From Megaleporinus macrocephalus (taxonomy: Eukaryota; Chordata; Actinopteri; Characiformes; Anostomidae), in contig CM038727.1 of NCBI GenBank assembly GCA_021613375.1, forward strand, positions 1,995,481 through 2,059,480: a stretch of 64,000 nt of DNA, read 5' to 3'. A program made the translations under genes and the position numbers. Below, in pieces: positions 59,037 to 64,000 of this stretch. The first letter of the stretch is position 1, and each line of letters opens with the position of its first letter. The notes beneath the pieces are model-generated. The model saw only the letters and a program-made list of their open reading frames with translations. It made no database searches and was not told the DNA's origin.

Positions 59037-60640
59037 GAATATGAGGGCTGTGATATCGAGGGTGGTGGGCTGTGATATCGAGGGTGGTGGGCTGTGATAT
59101 CAAGGATGGTGGGCTGTGATATCGAGGGCAATGGGCTGTGATATCAGGGATGGTGGGCTGTGATATCAGGGATGGTGAGCTATGATATCGAGGGTGGTGG
59201 GCTGTAATATCGAGGGTGGTGGGCTGTAATATCAGGGATGGTGGGCTGTGATATCGAGGGTGGTGGGCTGTGATATCGAGGGTGGTGGGCTGTAATATCA
59301 AGGGTGGTGGGCTGTGATATCGAGGGTGGTGGGCTGTGATATCAGGGATGATGGGCTGTGATATCAGGGATGGTGGGCTGTGATATCAGGGATGGTGGGC
59401 TGTGATATCAGGGATGGTGGGCTGTGATATCAGGGATGACGGGCTATGAAATTAGGAATGGTGGGCTGAGATATCGGGTGGTGGGCTGTGATATCAGGTA
59501 TGGTGGGCTGTGATATCAGGGATGGTGGGCTGTGATATCAGGGATGGTGGGCTGTAATATCAGGGATGGTGGGCTGTAATATCAGAGATGGTGGGCTGTG
59601 ATATCAGGGATGGTGGCCTGTGATATCAGGGATGGTGGGCTGTGATATCAGGGATGATGGGCTATGATATCAGAGATGGTGGGCTGTGATATTGGGCGGT
59701 GGGCTGTAGTATCAGAGATGGTGGGCTGTGATATTGGGCGGTGGGCTGTAGTATCAGTGATGGTGGGCTGTGATATCAGAGATGGTGGGCTGTAGTATCA
59801 GGGATGGTGAGCTGTGATATCAGGGATGACGGGCTGTGATATCAGGGATGGTGGGCTGTGATATTGGGCAGTGGGCTGTAGTATCAGTGATGGTGGGCTG
59901 TGATATTAGGGATGGTGGGCTGTGATATCAGGGATGATAGGCTATGATATCAGAGATGGTGGGCTGTGATATTGGGCGGTGGGCTGCAGTATCAGGGATG
60001 GTGGGCTGTGATATCAGGGATGATGGGCTATGATATCAGGGATGGTGGGCTGTGATATCAGGGATGGTGGGCTGTAATATCAGGGATGGTGGGCTGTAAT
60101 ATCAGAGATGGTGGGCTGTAGTATTAGGGATGATGGGCTGTGATATCAGAGATGGTGGGCTGTAGTATCAGGGATGGTGGGCTATGATATTAGGGATGGT
60201 GGGCTGTGATATCAGGGATGATGGGCTATGATATCAGAGATGGTGGGCTATGATATTGGGCAGTGGGCTGTAGTATTAGGGATGGTGGGCTGTGATATCA
60301 GGGATGATGGGCTGTGATATCAGAGATGGTGGGCTGTAGTATCAGGGATGGTGGGCTGTAATAGAGATGGTGGGCTGTGATATTGGGCGGTGGTCTGTAG
60401 TATCAGGGATGGTGGGCTGTGATATTAGGGATGTGGGCTGTAATATCAGGGATGGTGGTTATGATATTGGGGATGGTGGGCTGTGATATCGAGGGTAGTG
60501 GGTTATGATATCAGGGGGTGGTGGGCTTTGGTATCAGGGCCAGTGGGCTATGACATCAGGGGACGTGGGCTGTGAAATCGGGATGCTATGACATCAGGGC
60601 AGTGGGCTATGATATCAGTGCAATGGACTGTGACATCAGG
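59037..60640. repeat. 22-bp minisatellite (about 72 copies)
   Basis: Consensus GGTGGGCTGTGATATCAGGG plus AT. Left units read ATATCGAGGGTGGTG, middle units ATATCAGGGATGGTG, with recurring shorter ATATTGGGCGGTG units from about 59685. The right end (60470-60640) decays. Confidence 0.95.
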
Positions 60641-61841
60641 GGCATCATCATCAATATTACTGTTAAAAATGTGAGACTAATTTAGGGTTTTATGGCTCTG
60701 CTTGGATTGTATGAGGTCCAAAAATGACCAAATGTATCCAGACGGTCGGACGGACCAAATTTCAACATCTATTTTACGACTTAACAACGGACGAGACAGG
60801 CCCACCAGATTGAGCCCTAAAACAAGGTCCATATGACATCTGGTGTTTGGGGTGGGGAAACGCTTCTAACGGTCCAGTCCAGTAGTGGCGCCGGGCGGAG
60901 CGTCCGAGTTTCAGGTCGTGGCGCTCTCAGTGGACACGCCCCCAGCATTTCAGATCAGAGAATACTGTTTATTTTTCATACTTCATTTAAAATTCTCTGA
61001 AATGTTCAATCATTCATTGGTTAGTAAGCTGGGTTTGTAAAAACACATTTCTGTGGTGTGACAACTCCAAACACTTGATTACTGCTTTATTTGAATAATT
61101 CACTAATAAGCAGCCAGTTAATTACCATCTAACGACGTGTTAGGGCTTAATATGCGAAATACAAGATCATTATGACACTGAAGTGTTAGAAACAACAATA
61201 ATCAGTCGGAGGCGAAACAGAAAAATCTCTTGTTCATTCAGTCGTTAAAAACATTGGAGGGAAAACGAGTGAAAGACGATGTGGGACCAGTGGAGTTTCA
61301 ATCAACACATTTATTTTGTTACTTTTTCCTTTTTCCACATATTTACATTCATACACTTACATATTTGATCAGATTTTCCAATAAAAACACTAAAAACTCC
61401 TGACTTTCAGCCCCAGTCAGTATTATCTGTTTTATTCACCTGAATATAATATTCACTGTAAGTGCTTTACTTTTATGTTTCTTCTTCTTCAGCTTCAGGC
61501 TGGACAATAAAAACTTTATCGTCCAGTATTTTCCAGTCCACTTAACTTGGATGTGCATAATCAGATTTTAATCTAGATATAAAAACAGCAGGGAATGCAG
61601 AGATTAAAATTTTAGCTTGGAAATCTATGTTTGTAACTGTAAACACAATTAATCATGTAATCTATTATGCTTTATAATTTACTAATAACGTGTTATATAT
61701 CATACATAACATGTTATAATGTTTGACATAAGATTGTATATGTGCTTATAAGTAGTTATAGTCACACACAAAACATCTTATAAAATAAAAAAAATATTAT
61801 CAGGTTTTATTAAGCATTATAACAACTGTTTATAAGAACAT
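60641..61841. other. single-copy DNA, AT-rich at right; no gene seen
   Basis: About 1.2 kb. 60700-60960 is base-balanced, the rest AT-rich. I see no coding, RNA or transposon motif. Confidence 0.4.
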
Positions 61842-62331
61842 TGGGTAACACTGTGACAAACATAATGTATTATAACGTCTGTCATGAGCTTGTATAATTG
61901 CTTAGAAGTATTAATTGAGATGTGTTACAAGAGTATACATTAGAGTATAACTTCATATGTCAGGTTTTATAATGAATTATAGCATCTGTATAGATGAATG
62001 TTGTATTGCAATATTATATTGCTATATTAAATTCTTCAGGTTGGCTTTGCTCAATTCTTTCTGTAAATCCGGTATTAACAATTATATGTAATGACCTGTT
62101 ATAACACCCTGTAACATTACTGCATATATTCTTATTAACAAATATCATCAAGTCTAACTTTATGAAGTCATATACTTATACATTATAAAGTGTTATGCAT
62201 GTAATTACAAGTACTGGATGGGCAATCATAAAAGCTTATGCCTGGTTTTATAAGGCTTTTGTATGTCATATAACACCTAATAAATGATTTATAATGCATC
62301 ATTAATGCACAATGCATAGATAGTGTTACCA
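61842..62331. mobile_element. candidate AT-rich element with GGTAACACT ends
   Basis: TGGGTAACACT at 61842-61852 and AGTGTTACCAAA at 62322-62333 are inverted. Between them are many loose inverted motifs (CATTATAA, TTATAATG, TGTTATAA). A known type of fish noncoding element has GGGTAACACT ends, but the arms here are short, so this is tentative. Confidence 0.35.
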
Positions 62332-62384
62332 AACATTGTGAACATGAATGTTATTATGAACTATTAGACACTGGAAGAAGGTTC

Positions 62385-62825
<441 letters not shown>

Positions 62826-63370
62826 TCCCTACAGAGGACCACCCCAAAGCAGGTACTATCAGAGAGGTGGGTCATTCCCAATACTGCAGTGACACTGACG
62901 TGCCGGTGTGAGTGGATCAGACACAGCCGTGCTGCTGCTGCTGCTGGAGTGTTTAACCACCTCAGTGTCACTGCCGGACTGAGAATTGTCCACCAACCAA
63001 AACTATCCAGACAGCAGTGTCCTGTGGGCGGCGTCCTGTGTCCACTGATGAAGAACTAGAGGAACACAAACTGTGCAGCAGCAGATGAGCTACTGTCTCT
63101 GACTCTACATCTACAAGGTGGACCAGCAAGTAGTAGGAGTGTCTAATAGAGTGGACAGTGAGTGGACACTGTGTCTGATCCACTCACACCAGCACAACAC
63201 ACTCCTCCAGTTCTAAGAATGATCCACCTCCCTAATAGTATCTGCTTTGTGGTGGTCCTGTGGGGGTCCTGATCATTAAAGAACAGAGTAATAAAGTATA
63301 CAGAGAATCAGATGAACTACAGTCTGTAAGTGGAGCTCCTGTATGGTCAGTGGAGCTGATACAGTGTATA
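62826..63370 (+). mobile_element. foldback element, unexpanded copy lacking its left end
   Basis: Contains the full centre (CTGGACTGAGAATTGTCCAC, GTGGGCGGCGTCCTGTGTCC, TGACTCTACATCTACAAGGT) and the right arm (GTGGTCCTGTGGGGGTCCTG, TAAAGTATACAGAGAATCAG). The 45-bp unit is present only once, at about 63327-63366 (CCTGTATGGTCAGTGGAGCT then GATACAGTG). This gives the unexpanded state for comparison with 50098-52106. Confidence 0.85.
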
Positions 63371-63577
63371 ATCTCCAGTCTTCCCAGTCCGGTATATGTG
63401 TTAGTTGGATACTGGAATTTAGGAAAGTGGATTGTATTCATTCTGAACTAAAACCCAGTTAATAGTACTGGCGCTCTCCCAACACAGCGTCCTCATCCAA
63501 TTACGCTTCATTCATTTAATTTCACTTCTCAAATACAGTCTGTGGCGTTGACCTCGCTGAGACTGGCAGAGTGTGGC

Positions 63578-63578
<1 letters not shown>
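63371..63578. other. short spacer, no gene seen
   Basis: Nothing recognised. Confidence 0.4.

Positions 63579-63630
<52 letters not shown>
63579..63630. repeat. (TG)n microsatellite
   Basis: About 25 TG dinucleotides. Confidence 0.97.
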
Positions 63631-63631
<1 letters not shown>

Positions 63632-64000
63632 CTGGCTTAGCTGTTAGGAGAGGCGTTAAGATGCGCATCAGACTTTCTGGCTTGCTCCACATGTACGGTG
63701 CCAAATTAACACCTTCACAGTCGCCACTGAGTCACACATACAGACAGTCAACACATTACAGAGCACACTCAATAAATATATTCGAGAGGAGAAACATAAC
63801 GAGTGCAGGTGCTTCCAGGCAGGTGCATCAAATGATACAGTTAACCAATTAAGATCCGACTACGCCGCGTACAGAGGACGGCAGCAGGAGAAGATCTGAG
63901 TGGTTACGAGGGAGGGATAATTGGTTATTGAGGCACAGATGGCAGAAAGTGAAAGTGGCTGGTGTTTCAGCAGAGACGGTGACTGAAGTGACTTCGGGAT
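63631..64000. other. single-copy island, candidate conserved noncoding DNA
   Basis: Non-repetitive, balanced sequence with CCAAATTAACAC and TTAACCAATTAAGATC. No exon is visible. It runs off the window edge. Confidence 0.3.

Overview
This is a eukaryotic, almost certainly teleost fish, window with no protein-coding gene that I can support. The fish call rests on the repeats: several Tc1/mariner relics, a tRNA-derived SINE of the DANA-like layout, an L2/CR1-type LINE, and a palindromic foldback element, a set I associate with ostariophysan fish. A narrower guess (for example a characiform) would be weak. The window looks like intergenic or intronic DNA. By my rough addition about half of the 64 kb (around 32 kb) is tandem repeat; the rest is transposon relics and islands of single-copy sequence.

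Layout, left to right. 0-8 kb: a GATA array with higher-order structure, a 31-bp array, a CTGT/CTAT block, then a broken Tc1 transposase cut by a 554-bp MITE. 8-13 kb: a foldback element with two different minisatellites growing from it (45-bp units at its end, 14/70-bp units at its centre), then a SINE whose tRNA-like head is expanded into an inverted pair of 20-bp arrays. 13-20 kb: a 39-bp array, a CTAT block and a 57-bp array with a 454-bp higher-order repeat. 20-28 kb: CA and GA blocks, an array of about 50-bp units each carrying a CTCF-like core, a second Tc1 fragment and a 2.8-kb GT-rich array. 28-31 kb: a Tc1 fragment and 3.5 tandem copies of a LINE reverse-transcriptase fragment. 31-38 kb: two copies of a module (leader, TA run, 31-bp hairpin minisatellite) flank a single-copy island that looks regulatory; then 37-bp and 53-bp arrays. 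38-46 kb: CATC and TC blocks, a decayed compound array split by unrelated DNA, a 48-bp palindrome array, a Tc1 5' end and inverted copies of repeats also found at 10 and 21 kb. 46-58 kb: a 3.1-kb array of the SINE-head unit, a complete foldback element with expanded 45-bp arrays on both ends, an internally deleted Tc1, a 2-kb AT-rich array, a transposase C-terminus, and a second SINE with its own 20-bp array. 58-64 kb: GA blocks, a 22-bp array, an AT-rich candidate element, and another foldback copy.

The main theme is that several minisatellites can be traced to a piece of a named mobile element: the SINE head gives the 20-bp arrays at three places, and the foldback element gives the 45-bp and 14-bp arrays. 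The long open frames in the window come from arrays with units of 39, 45 or 48 bp (multiples of three) or from simple repeats, not from genes. Family names come from my recognition of motifs, not from database searches.
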